Source of the DNA: Anaerolineales bacterium
GTDB lineage: Bacteria; Chloroflexota; Anaerolineae; Anaerolineales; Villigracilaceae
NCBI GenBank assembly: GCA_017985935.1
Contig: JAGNWT010000003.1
Span: 1 to 64,000 of the forward strand
Direction of reading: 5' to 3'
DNA length: 64,000 bases
Shown here: in pieces, positions 40,822 to 48,649 of the stretch
Position numbering within the stretch: the first letter of the stretch is position 1
Layout of the letters: each line of letters begins with the position of its first letter
The notes under the pieces: model-generated
Told to the model about the DNA's origin: nothing
Databases searched by the model: none
Seen by the model: the letters and a program-made list of their open reading frames with translations, nothing else
Program-made: the position numbers and the translations under genes

Positions 40822-42543
40822 TTATTTGTATTTCCAATTTTGTACGCCCCAGCTCATGGAGCCCCAGGTGCTGAGGGTATAGCCGGTGAGCGAATCTGCC
40901 ACGCCGTAGTTATCCTGGAAGAGATACAAGTAGACTTGCGGCAATTCATCGATCACAGCCTGACCGACTGTGCAGTAGGCGTCCTTACGGGTTTGCTGGT
41001 CAAAGCTGGAGCCGGCGGTTTCGAGCGCGGCATCCACTTCTGTGTTCACCCAGCGGAAGTAATTACCGCCAGTTGGATTCTCTGCGGTGGGAATGCGGGA
41101 GGAGTGATAGGCTTCGAAGTTGTAACCCTGCGGCTCGGTGGTGAATCCGCGATCGAAGATCAGCATATCGTAGTCGCCCACGGCACGCGGGGAGTTATCT
41201 TCAAAGGTGCCGAAGATGATCGAGAAGTCGTAGTTTTGGATCCGCGCTTCGATGCCGACCGCTTTCAGGTTTTCGACGAGGAATTCCTCGGTGAGTTGCA
41301 GTGGATCGAAAGCCGTGTAGCCTTGCAATTCGAGCGACAAACGGGTGCCATCCTCAGCGTAGAGCGCGCCCTGCGCCACGCGGATGCCGTCATCACCCAT
41401 CACCCAGCCGGCTTCATCCAGCAGTTGATTGGCTTTTTCAACATCGTATCCAAACTCACGCGGCAAGTCACATTGATACCAGCCGTACGCGAAGGGATTG
41501 GTCGAATCGCTCACACTGCCTTTTAAGACATCCTGCTGCAGGGATCCGTAATTGATGGCGCTGGCGATCGCCTGACGCACGCGGATGTCACCCAAAATGG
41601 GATGCGGTGCAGAGGCGGTCGGGTCTCCATCGAACGGCGCGCTTAAGTTGAAATCAATGGCCATGTTCCAAATGCCCGGGATGAGGTGTTGGGAGGCTTT
41701 GCCCGCCAGCAGTTGATCATAATCGGCTTTGAATTCACTGGGCCACAACTGCATCTGCGCTTCGCCATTCAACATCATCGCGGTTTGGGCGGCAGGTTCG
41801 GGCACAATTCGGAAGACGAGGGACTCAAGATAAGGTTTGCCTTCTTCAAAATAATTCGGGTTGCGGGTCATGGTGATGCTTTCGCCCGATGCCCACTCTG
41901 AAACTATGAACGGACCGGCGACAACCGGGTTGCGATTCCAATCCCAGTTTGACATTTCGGCAGGTTCACCGGTGGCGTGACGCGGGAACAGCCCGTACGC
42001 AAATTGATCAAGATAACCAGGATATGGCGTGGAATATGTCAGAATGGTTGTGAGTTCATCCGGAGTTTCAACACTGGCGATCTGGTCAAAACCACTTGTG
42101 CCAGTCAACGCGCCGGAATCGGGGTTCGATAAAACTTCGATCGTAAATTTCACATCGTCCGAAGTGAGCGGTGCGCCGTCAGACCACTTCAAACCTGAAC
42201 GCAATTTCCATGTCACTGTCAGGTTGTCATCTGAAAGGGTTGGCAGCGCTTCTGCGAGCATCGGCACAAACTCGCCCTTCTCGTTGATGGTAACCAGACC
42301 GGTCATGGATGTGGCTTCAGCCGCCTGACGCACGATGGCTGCGTCCGCGAGGAAGTAGTTGAGGGTGACCGGTTCCTCCGGCAGGATCAGTGTCACCGTT
42401 CCACCACCGCTCCCTTCCTGACCCGCGGCTGGTTCGGCGCTGGCGGCAGGTTCTCCCGCCGCTGGAGCCTGAGTCGCTCCGCCCCCGCAAGCGCTGAGCA
42501 CAAGTCCCAGCAGGACGAGCAAAGTGATCAATTTAATTTTCAT
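40822..42543 (-). CDS. Peptide/nickel-type ABC transporter solute-binding lipoprotein
   Basis: The 573-residue protein has a lipoprotein signal peptide ending LVLSAC, with lipidated Cys19. An Ala/Glu-rich tether and a family 5 solute-binding domain follow (LTVTWKLRSGLKWSDGAPLTSDDVKFTIE near residue 110). Family 5 proteins bind oligopeptides, dipeptides, opines, sugars or nickel. It is the last gene of an operon that begins with an amidohydrolase and two permeases. AAAGGAG precedes its start, and a terminator follows. Confidence 0.92.
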   Translation of the reverse strand: MKIKLITLLVLLGLVLSACGGGATQAPAAGEPAASAEPAAGQEGSGGGTVTLILPEEPVTLNYFLADAAIVRQAAEATSMTGLVTINEKGEFVPMLAEALPTLSDDNLTVTWKLRSGLKWSDGAPLTSDDVKFTIEVLSNPDSGALTGTSGFDQIASVETPDELTTILTYSTPYPGYLDQFAYGLFPRHATGEPAEMSNWDWNRNPVVAGPFIVSEWASGESITMTRNPNYFEEGKPYLESLVFRIVPEPAAQTAMMLNGEAQMQLWPSEFKADYDQLLAGKASQHLIPGIWNMAIDFNLSAPFDGDPTASAPHPILGDIRVRQAIASAINYGSLQQDVLKGSVSDSTNPFAYGWYQCDLPREFGYDVEKANQLLDEAGWVMGDDGIRVAQGALYAEDGTRLSLELQGYTAFDPLQLTEEFLVENLKAVGIEARIQNYDFSIIFGTFEDNSPRAVGDYDMLIFDRGFTTEPQGYNFEAYHSSRIPTAENPTGGNYFRWVNTEVDAALETAGSSFDQQTRKDAYCTVGQAVIDELPQVYLYLFQDNYGVADSLTGYTLSTWGSMSWGVQNWKYK

Positions 42544-42558
42544 TCTCTTCTCCTTTGT

Positions 42559-43437
42559 CTATTTTTCTTTGTGAACTACATAAGGATCAAATGCATCGCG
42601 CAGACCGTCGCCGATGTAATTGATCGTCATAACCGTGATGAAGATCATCAAGCCGGGATAAAACGCCACCCAAGGCGCGCGGAAAACCTGGTTTTGCGCC
42701 GTGGCAAGGATGCTGCCCCAGGTGGGCGTGGGCGGCTGGACTCCGAAGCCCAGATAACTCAAGCCGGATTCCGTGATGATCGCAGAAGCCATTTGCAAAG
42801 TGCCGCTCACAAGGATGGGACCGATGCAATTCGGCAGAATATGTTGGACGATGATCCGCAGGTGATTTCCGCCGAGCGCGCGAGAAGCGGTGACGAACTC
42901 CCTTTCACGCAGCACGAGGAAAAGTCCACGTACCAGACGCGCCGGCCACATCCACGACATGGCGGCGATGATCAGGACCACAATGATCACGCTATTCTTC
43001 AGCCACGGCACCTGCTGTTCGCGCAAGAACGCTCCGAGGATGATCAACACGAAAATGGTGGGGAAGGTCAGGAAGGCATCGGTGATGCGCATGAGGATGG
43101 AGTCGGTCCAGCCGCCAAAGTACCCGCTCAGCGCGCCGACCACCACACCCACAGCGATTGACAGGAAAGTTGAAAGCAGACCCACTGCCAGTGAGACTCG
43201 ACCGCCGTAGAGGATTCGCGTGAAAATGTCGCGTCCCAATTCGTCTGTCCCAAACCAGTGATCGATGCTCGACTTCTGAAAACTGTTGGTGGGTTCCTGG
43301 TCGGTGGGGCTGTAGGGACTTGCAAACGCAAAGACCGATGCCAGCACCATAAGCAGCAACACACCGACAGCGATGCCCGCCAGAGTATGTTTGAAGAAGC
43401 GGCGGGTGATGATCCGCGCCATGCTTTGCTCATTCAT
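42559..43437 (-). CDS. ABC transporter permease (DppC/OppC-type)
   Basis: The 292-residue integral membrane protein has six predicted helices. The permease EAA loop lies near 190 (FVTASRALGGNHLRIIVQHILPN), and the N-terminal segment SIDHWFGTDELGRDIFTRILYGGRVSL is diagnostic of OppC/DppC permeases. It forms the channel with the adjacent DppB-type permease, whose gene it overlaps by 8 nt. No ATPase gene is found in this operon, so the energising subunits must be encoded elsewhere. Confidence 0.93.
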   Translation of the reverse strand: MNEQSMARIITRRFFKHTLAGIAVGVLLLMVLASVFAFASPYSPTDQEPTNSFQKSSIDHWFGTDELGRDIFTRILYGGRVSLAVGLLSTFLSIAVGVVVGALSGYFGGWTDSILMRITDAFLTFPTIFVLIILGAFLREQQVPWLKNSVIIVVLIIAAMSWMWPARLVRGLFLVLREREFVTASRALGGNHLRIIVQHILPNCIGPILVSGTLQMASAIITESGLSYLGFGVQPPTPTWGSILATAQNQVFRAPWVAFYPGLMIFITVMTINYIGDGLRDAFDPYVVHKEK

Positions 43438-44404
43438 ATTTCACCTGCGGGTTGAGCCAGCCGTAGGCAAGGTCAGCGAGGATGTTGCAAAAGATGATCA
43501 GGACGGCGGTGAGCATGACCACGCCCAGCAGAACGGGGTAGTCACGTCCCTTGGCGGCATCCCAAAACAGACGACCCATACCCGGCCATGAAAAGATGGT
43601 CTCCACGAATAACGCGCCCGCGAAGAGACTCGGCAGGTCAAGCGCGATCAATGTGACGAGCGGCAGGATCGCGTTCCGCAATGCGTGCCGGTAATAAACA
43701 ACCGTGTCACGCGCACCCTTGGCTTTCGCAGTGCGGATGTAATCCTCGTGCAGAACGTCCATCATGCTTGAGCGCAGGAAACGTGAATACCAGGCGATCC
43801 AACCGAGGCTCAGGGCTGTGACCGGCAGAACCAGATGCCAGATCGTATCGAGCAGGTCGCCATCCTTGCCTTGTGTGTTCATCCCGCCGACGGGAAAAAT
43901 GGGATTACCAGTGAACGGATTTTTCAAGGTGACGTAAAAGATCACGATCAACCCCAGCCCAAGCCAATAGACTGGGATCGCCTGCCCGATGAATGTGATC
44001 GTGGTCATGGAGTAGTCGAAGAACGAGTAAGGTTTACGCGCTGACCAGACTCCGATCGGCAGGGCGATGAGGAGGGTGACAAAGAAAGAGACGCCAACCA
44101 GCAGCAGCGTGTTGGGAACGCGCTCGTTGATCATTTCGATCACCGGGCGATGGAACTTGATCGATTCGCCCAGGTCGCCTTTGAGCAGCCCGCCCATCCA
44201 GCGCCCGTATTGCACGGGCAAGGGGTCGTTCAAGCCGAGCTTCTCTTCGATGGCTTCGATCTGTTCCTTGGTGATGTTCGGGTTGCGGCGCGCGGAAGTT
44301 AAAGGTCCGCCCGGCGCGGCGCGCACCAACAGAAACAGCAGAATGCTGATGATAAAAAGGATCGGGATGGTTTGCAGGATGCGCCGCAGTGCGTAAGTGG
44401 TCAT
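43430..44404 (-). CDS. ABC transporter permease (DppB/OppB-type)
   Basis: The 324-residue protein begins MTTYALRRILQTIPILF, the standard DppB opening. It has GDLGESIKFHRPVIEMI near residue 76 and the EAA loop YIRTAKAKGARDTVVYYRHALRNAILP near 225. Six transmembrane helices are predicted. Its ATG directly abuts the stop codon of the upstream amidohydrolase gene, so the two are probably translated together. Confidence 0.93.
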   Translation of the reverse strand: MTTYALRRILQTIPILFIISILLFLLVRAAPGGPLTSARRNPNITKEQIEAIEEKLGLNDPLPVQYGRWMGGLLKGDLGESIKFHRPVIEMINERVPNTLLLVGVSFFVTLLIALPIGVWSARKPYSFFDYSMTTITFIGQAIPVYWLGLGLIVIFYVTLKNPFTGNPIFPVGGMNTQGKDGDLLDTIWHLVLPVTALSLGWIAWYSRFLRSSMMDVLHEDYIRTAKAKGARDTVVYYRHALRNAILPLVTLIALDLPSLFAGALFVETIFSWPGMGRLFWDAAKGRDYPVLLGVVMLTAVLIIFCNILADLAYGWLNPQVKYE

Positions 44405-45994
44405 CTATGCCTCGAACACGACCTTCCCATCCACGATCGTCATGACGGCGCTGGCTTCCATGATCTTTTCGCGCGGCACACTGAACAGATCGTGCGAGAA
44501 CAGCACCAGATCGGCAAGATACCCTTCCTTGATCTGTCCCTTTTCATGCTCCTTGAATTCGGCGTAGGCTGCGTCACGGGTGTAACCGAGAAGAACTTCT
44601 TCCAGGGTCAGGGTTTGGTCTGGATCTTCAGGAGACCACTTCTCACGGTTGAACGCGACGTGCATGTTGATCATCGGGTCGAAGGGCGCAACCGTCCAGT
44701 CGCTGCCGAGTGCCAGATGCGCTCCGGCGTTCTTAATGTCACGCCAGGCAAACGATTTGCCCCAGCGTTGACTGCCGGTGCGAGCCGGCCACACATCGCC
44801 TTCACTGATGCTGAAAGGTGCGTGGCTGGTCTGCATGGATGCGATCACGCCGAGTTGTTTGAAGCGCGGCAGATCATCGGGATGGATGACCTCGATGTGC
44901 TCCACGCGGTGACGGCTGTCGCGCTCGCCATTTAACTTTTGAACTGCTTCGTACCCATCGAGAGTGCGCCTCACTGCTCCATCTCCGCAGCAGTGGACGA
45001 AGATCTGCAAGCCGAGCTTGTCACATTCTGCAGCCATGCGGGTGAAATGCTCGGCAGAATAAATGCCATCGGGAGCAGCTTCGGGATTATCGGCATAAGG
45101 CTCAAGGTTCAAAGCGGTATAGGATTCCCAAACACCGTCCATGAAGAATTTTGCGGCACCGCCGCGCGCGAAGTCTCCTTGAATTTTCGCCATCTCTGCG
45201 GCTTCCTTCAGGTCTTCGACTTTTGTTTCCGGCTTGATCCAATACGGAGTGTACACGCGCAAGGTCATTTCGCCCGCGTCTTCGAGAGCTGCGTAGGTCA
45301 TTAACTCGCCCATGTCGCCGTTCATGTTGTGGACGCTGGTCACGCCGGTGGAGTTGATCTTTCGGATCGCCATTTTGAGCAGTTCGCGTTTACGGGCATC
45401 GCTCGCCTCGGGGATCAGATCCGCGACGAGATTCATGGCGGTCTCGCGCAGTTCGCCAGTGGCGATGCCGTTTTCGTCACGGACGATCACACCGACCCCG
45501 GGTGCTTCCACTCCGGGTTGGAGGATGCCCGCCATTTCGAGCGCCTTGGTGTTCGCCCAAGAGGTGTGACCATCGTAAGCGTTGATGTACACAGGGCGGT
45601 CAGAGACCATCTCATCCAGTTCTTGTCTGGTGGAAACGATGTTGTACTTGATGCCGCGTCCGTCCACCCATTCGTTGGTCTTGTTCTGCGCGGCAAAGGA
45701 TCGCAGGGCTTCCTGCACATCTTCGAGTGTCTTCGCTTCGTAGAGTTGAGCGCTTCCCATCCAGATCGAGCCCCACAGCAAATGGAAATGCGAATCGATG
45801 AAGCCGGCAGTGACCGTGTGTCCCTGCCCGTCCACCATCCGGGTTGATGGACCTTGGAAAGCCTTCACTCCTTCATTGCTGCCCACATAAACGATTCGAT
45901 TGCCTTTTACGGCAACCGCTTCTGCGTGTGGATTTTTTTCGTCGCTGGTGAATATCCTGGCGTTGTTTATGATGAATTCTGCCAATTGCGGCAT
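44405..45994 (-). CDS. Amidohydrolase, YtcJ-like
   Basis: The 529-residue metal-dependent hydrolase begins MPQLAEFIINNARIFTSDEK. The metal site HFH lies in FIDSHFHLLWG near residue 68. Later elements are QIFVHCCGDGA (His near 330), RHRVEHIEVI (His near 365) and LALGSDWTVAPFDP (Asp near 423). The layout matches the YtcJ/amidohydrolase 3 group. Substrates in this group are N-acyl or imide compounds and are not predictable here. The start at 45994 follows GAGGAGAG; a much longer in-frame reading to 46813 would be antisense to mnmA and is discarded. It heads the ABC operon. Confidence 0.88.
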   Translation of the reverse strand: MPQLAEFIINNARIFTSDEKNPHAEAVAVKGNRIVYVGSNEGVKAFQGPSTRMVDGQGHTVTAGFIDSHFHLLWGSIWMGSAQLYEAKTLEDVQEALRSFAAQNKTNEWVDGRGIKYNIVSTRQELDEMVSDRPVYINAYDGHTSWANTKALEMAGILQPGVEAPGVGVIVRDENGIATGELRETAMNLVADLIPEASDARKRELLKMAIRKINSTGVTSVHNMNGDMGELMTYAALEDAGEMTLRVYTPYWIKPETKVEDLKEAAEMAKIQGDFARGGAAKFFMDGVWESYTALNLEPYADNPEAAPDGIYSAEHFTRMAAECDKLGLQIFVHCCGDGAVRRTLDGYEAVQKLNGERDSRHRVEHIEVIHPDDLPRFKQLGVIASMQTSHAPFSISEGDVWPARTGSQRWGKSFAWRDIKNAGAHLALGSDWTVAPFDPMINMHVAFNREKWSPEDPDQTLTLEEVLLGYTRDAAYAEFKEHEKGQIKEGYLADLVLFSHDLFSVPREKIMEASAVMTIVDGKVVFEA

Positions 45995-46068
45995 GGCTTC
46001 TCTCCTCAGATTGAAATTTATACGAATATACATAATAAGAGGGGACAGGTCAAGAGAAATCTTTCGTT

Positions 46069-46074
46069 TATAAT
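46069..46074 (+). promoter_or_regulatory. -10 element of mnmA
   Basis: A perfect TATAAT lies only 10 nt before the mnmA ATG, and no ribosome binding site is present between them. The message is therefore probably leaderless or nearly so. No convincing -35 is visible. Confidence 0.6.
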
Positions 46075-46084
46075 CACAAAACCT

Positions 46085-47152
46085 ATGTCCAAAACAAAAG
46101 TGGTTGTCGCCATGTCTGGCGGAGTTGATTCTTCTGTCGCTGCGGCTTTGCTCAAAAAGCAGGGCTATGATGTTACAGGTATGATGCTTCGTTTGTGGAG
46201 CGAGCCAGGCAAGGAAGAGTCCAACCGTTGCTGCACGCCCGACGCGATGGCGCAAGCTCGGCGCGTGGCGGGGCTGCTCGATATTCCCTTTTATGTGATC
46301 GACGCGAAGGATGTTTTCAAGGAAACGGTCGTGCAGTATTTTCTGGATGGGTACGCACGGGGGGAAACTCCCAATCCCTGCCTGCTGTGCAACCGTCAGA
46401 TCCGCTGGACCTTTCTTTTGAATCACGCGCTGGCTCTGGGTGCAGAATTCATGGCAACCGGGCATTATGTTCGACTGCAGGAATCCGATGGCAGGTTTCA
46501 ACTTCTGCGGGCGGTGGATCACTCCAAAGACCAATCTTATGTTTTGCATGTCTTGAAGCAGGAGCAGCTTGCTCACGCGCTTTTTCCTGTGGGTGAGTTT
46601 CCCAAACCCGAGATTCGGCGCATCGCCGCTGACTTTGGGCTGCCGACCGCTTCGAGAGCGGATTCTCAAGACCTGTGTTTTCTGGCTGGCGAAGATTATC
46701 GTAACTTTCTGCAGCGCAACGCGGCAGAGATGCTTAAGCCCGGTGAAATCGTCACCGCTCAGGGACAGGTTATCGGTCAGCACAACGGGTTGGCAAATTA
46801 CACCATTGGTCAACGCAAGGGGCTGGGGGTGGCTTCACCCGTCCCGTTGTATGTCATCACGAAGAACGCTTCAAGCAATGCACTCGTGGTTGGCACGCAT
46901 GAAGAACTTGGTTTCAGCGAATTGACCGCGCGCGATGTCAACTGGACATCGGGGGAAACCCCGCGCGAGCCTTTCCGCGCCGACGTGAAGATCCGCTATT
47001 CGGCAAAGGAAGCTCCGGGGCTGGTGAGCCCGTTGGAAGGGAATCAGGTTTCGGTTAAGTTCGATGCGCCTGCCCGGGATGTGACAGCAGGTCAGGCGGC
47101 GGTGTTCTATCAGGGCGATGTGTTGCTCGGCGGCGGAATCATCTCGCATTAA
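46085..47152 (+). CDS. mnmA: tRNA-specific 2-thiouridylase
   Basis: MnmA makes the 2-thio group of uridine 34 in tRNAs for Glu, Gln and Lys, using sulfur from a desulfurase relay. The 355-residue protein has the PP-loop SGGVDSS near residue 11. The catalytic Cys is in NPCLLCNRQIRW near 97, and the second is in SQDLCFLAG near 198. GQRKGLGV lies near 245, and a C-terminal beta-barrel tRNA-binding domain completes it. I use the ATG at 46085. A longer in-frame form upstream overlaps the divergent amidohydrolase gene and adds no known domain. Confidence 0.95.
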   Translation: MSKTKVVVAMSGGVDSSVAAALLKKQGYDVTGMMLRLWSEPGKEESNRCCTPDAMAQARRVAGLLDIPFYVIDAKDVFKETVVQYFLDGYARGETPNPCLLCNRQIRWTFLLNHALALGAEFMATGHYVRLQESDGRFQLLRAVDHSKDQSYVLHVLKQEQLAHALFPVGEFPKPEIRRIAADFGLPTASRADSQDLCFLAGEDYRNFLQRNAAEMLKPGEIVTAQGQVIGQHNGLANYTIGQRKGLGVASPVPLYVITKNASSNALVVGTHEELGFSELTARDVNWTSGETPREPFRADVKIRYSAKEAPGLVSPLEGNQVSVKFDAPARDVTAGQAAVFYQGDVLLGGGIISH

Positions 47153-47225
47153 AATCTTTCGTATAGTCAATTAATGTTTCGCGTCAGTAGCGCAAATCAT
47201 TTTGTAGATAGCGGTGACCAAACTC

Positions 47226-47504
47226 ATGACCTTGCCCACACTTTCTCTTGCTTTGTTGATCTCATTCCTGATCGGAGCGGCGTATCATTTTTTGCGCGGC
47301 GGTAATGGATGGAAGTTGATCTTGTATTTTGGAATGAGCGCGCTTGGATTTGGCGCGGCGCAATGGTTGGGCAGGTGGCTGGGGTGGAGCATGTATCGGT
47401 TTGGTGCGCTGGAAGTTGGGTTGGGTGTGATCGGAAGTCTTTTGTTCCTTATGTTCGGTGAGTGGTTGAGCCGCATCGAGCCGAACGATAAAAGCGGGGT
47501 ATAA
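47226..47504 (+). CDS. Small membrane protein, unknown function
   Basis: The 92-residue protein has three predicted hydrophobic helices (about 5-22, 32-50 and 60-78) and a short charged tail. I do not recognise it. An in-frame GTG at 47214 is an alternative start, and neither has a strong ribosome binding site. It lies between mnmA and the DedA gene, with a TATAAT at 47500 near its end that probably serves the latter. Confidence 0.55.
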   Translation: MTLPTLSLALLISFLIGAAYHFLRGGNGWKLILYFGMSALGFGAAQWLGRWLGWSMYRFGALEVGLGVIGSLLFLMFGEWLSRIEPNDKSGV

Positions 47505-47548
47505 TCCCCGCCCGTTGTCAAAAATAACGAAAGTGAGTAAATACAGAA

Positions 47549-48184
47549 ATGGAATTTATAAAAAGCGCGATCGATCTTTTTCTTCACCTTGATGAGTATT
47601 TGCAGACCATCATTGCCAATTACGGCGCATGGACCTACGGCATTCTCTTCGCGGTGATCTTTGTGGAAACTGGGCTGGTGGTGATGCCCTTCCTGCCCGG
47701 CGATTCCCTGCTCTTTGCGGCAGGCACTTTCGCGGCGCTGGGTTCTTTGAATGTCTGGTTCCTGATCGGTTTACTGGCGGTGGCTGCCGTGGTCGGTGAT
47801 GCTGTGAACTACTCCATTGGGCATTACCTTGGCGAGCGGGCTTACAGTATTAAGTGGATCAAGAAGGAATACCTCGATAAGACCCACGCCTTTTTTGAAA
47901 AGCATGGCGGCAAGGCGATCTTTTTGGCGCGCTTTGTGCCCATCGTTCGTACCTTCGCTCCGTTCGTGGCGGGCATCGGGCGCATGTCTTATGGTTACTT
48001 CGCAACTTATAACATTGTGGGCGGAATTTCCTGGGTGTTTATTTTTACCCTCCTCGGATATTTCTTCGGTAACATCCCCTTTGTGAAAAAGAACTTTGAA
48101 TTGGTGATCATCGCGATCATCCTGATCTCGGTTTTGCCGATGGTCTACGAGTGGTTGAAAGCAAGACGCGAAGCAAAGAAATAA
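47549..48184 (+). CDS. DedA-family membrane protein
   Basis: The 211-residue protein matches the DedA (SNARE-associated/VTT) family: the N-terminal ETGLVVMPFLPGDSLLFAAG segment near residue 42, GDAVNYSIGHYLGERAY near 85, and the conserved RFVPIVRTFAPFVAGIGRMSY near 130. DedA proteins scramble or move phospholipids and undecaprenyl phosphate and help keep membrane potential. A promoter-like TATAAT lies about 40 nt upstream. A GC-rich terminator follows at 48198. Confidence 0.92.
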   Translation: MEFIKSAIDLFLHLDEYLQTIIANYGAWTYGILFAVIFVETGLVVMPFLPGDSLLFAAGTFAALGSLNVWFLIGLLAVAAVVGDAVNYSIGHYLGERAYSIKWIKKEYLDKTHAFFEKHGGKAIFLARFVPIVRTFAPFVAGIGRMSYGYFATYNIVGGISWVFIFTLLGYFFGNIPFVKKNFELVIIAIILISVLPMVYEWLKARREAKK

Positions 48185-48197
48185 AGCAACTCCAATG

Positions 48198-48228
48198 CGG
48201 GCGGGACAAAACGTCCCGCCCGTTTTAT
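48198..48228 (+). terminator. Terminator after the DedA gene
   Basis: CGGGCGGGAC and GTCCCGCCCG flank an AAAAC loop and are followed by TTTTATTTTTTT. The T-tract ends only a few bases before the VanZ-like start codon. Confidence 0.92.
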
Positions 48229-48237
48229 TTTTTTATT

Positions 48238-48600
48238 ATGAAGTACATTGCCATCGGATTCACGATCTTTATTCTGGTTGTCATTTTGCTCGCAGACCGC
48301 GGGCAGCTTGGCTTTCTTTATTTTATTTATGATTTTCCATATGGGGACAAGCTCGGACACTTTATCCTTTATGGGCTTCTGAACTTTTTCCTCACCCGGG
48401 CATTTCTTTCCTCCGGTCGAACCTCCAGCCGGAACAGGGTCGCGTTTACAACCGGCTTGATCCTGGCTGTATTGATCGGCGCGGAGGAATGGTCGCAGCA
48501 GTTCTTTTCCACCCGCACTTTCAGCCTCATGGACCTGCTCGCAAGTTATCTGGGATTGATCGCCGGCGGCTGGGCGGCACTGAGAATCAAAAGACCTTGA
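48238..48600 (+). CDS. VanZ-like family membrane protein
   Basis: The 120-residue protein has about four hydrophobic helices and the VanZ-type FPYGDKLGHFILYGLLNFFL segment near residue 33. EEWSQQFFSTRTFSLMDLLASYLG near 82 is also family-typical. VanZ gives low-level teicoplanin resistance, but most relatives have no known role. The ATG comes directly after the T-tract of the preceding terminator, and there is no ribosome binding site, so its own promoter or read-through must supply expression. Its last codons are part of a 46-nt palindrome. Confidence 0.8.
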   Translation: MKYIAIGFTIFILVVILLADRGQLGFLYFIYDFPYGDKLGHFILYGLLNFFLTRAFLSSGRTSSRNRVAFTTGLILAVLIGAEEWSQQFFSTRTFSLMDLLASYLGLIAGGWAALRIKRP

Positions 48601-48630
48601 AGGGATCGATCCCTTCAAGGTCTTTTGATT
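48585..48630. terminator. 46-nt perfect palindrome, bidirectional terminator
   Basis: A 23-bp perfect inverted repeat without a loop is centred between 48607 and 48608. It overlaps the end of the VanZ-like gene and precedes the convergent acylase stop codon at 48650. T-tracts occur on both sides. Confidence 0.85.
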
Positions 48631-48649
48631 TATGTAGAAATGATATTGC

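Noticed and set aside
40795-41526. A 243-codon open frame on the plus strand
   Set aside because: It is antisense to the solute-binding lipoprotein gene and overlaps its terminator. Codon pattern follows the real gene on the other strand.
45995-46813. A 273-codon in-frame extension upstream of the amidohydrolase
   Set aside because: It runs antisense through mnmA, lacks a domain, and a strong GAGGAG ribosome binding site marks the start at 45994.
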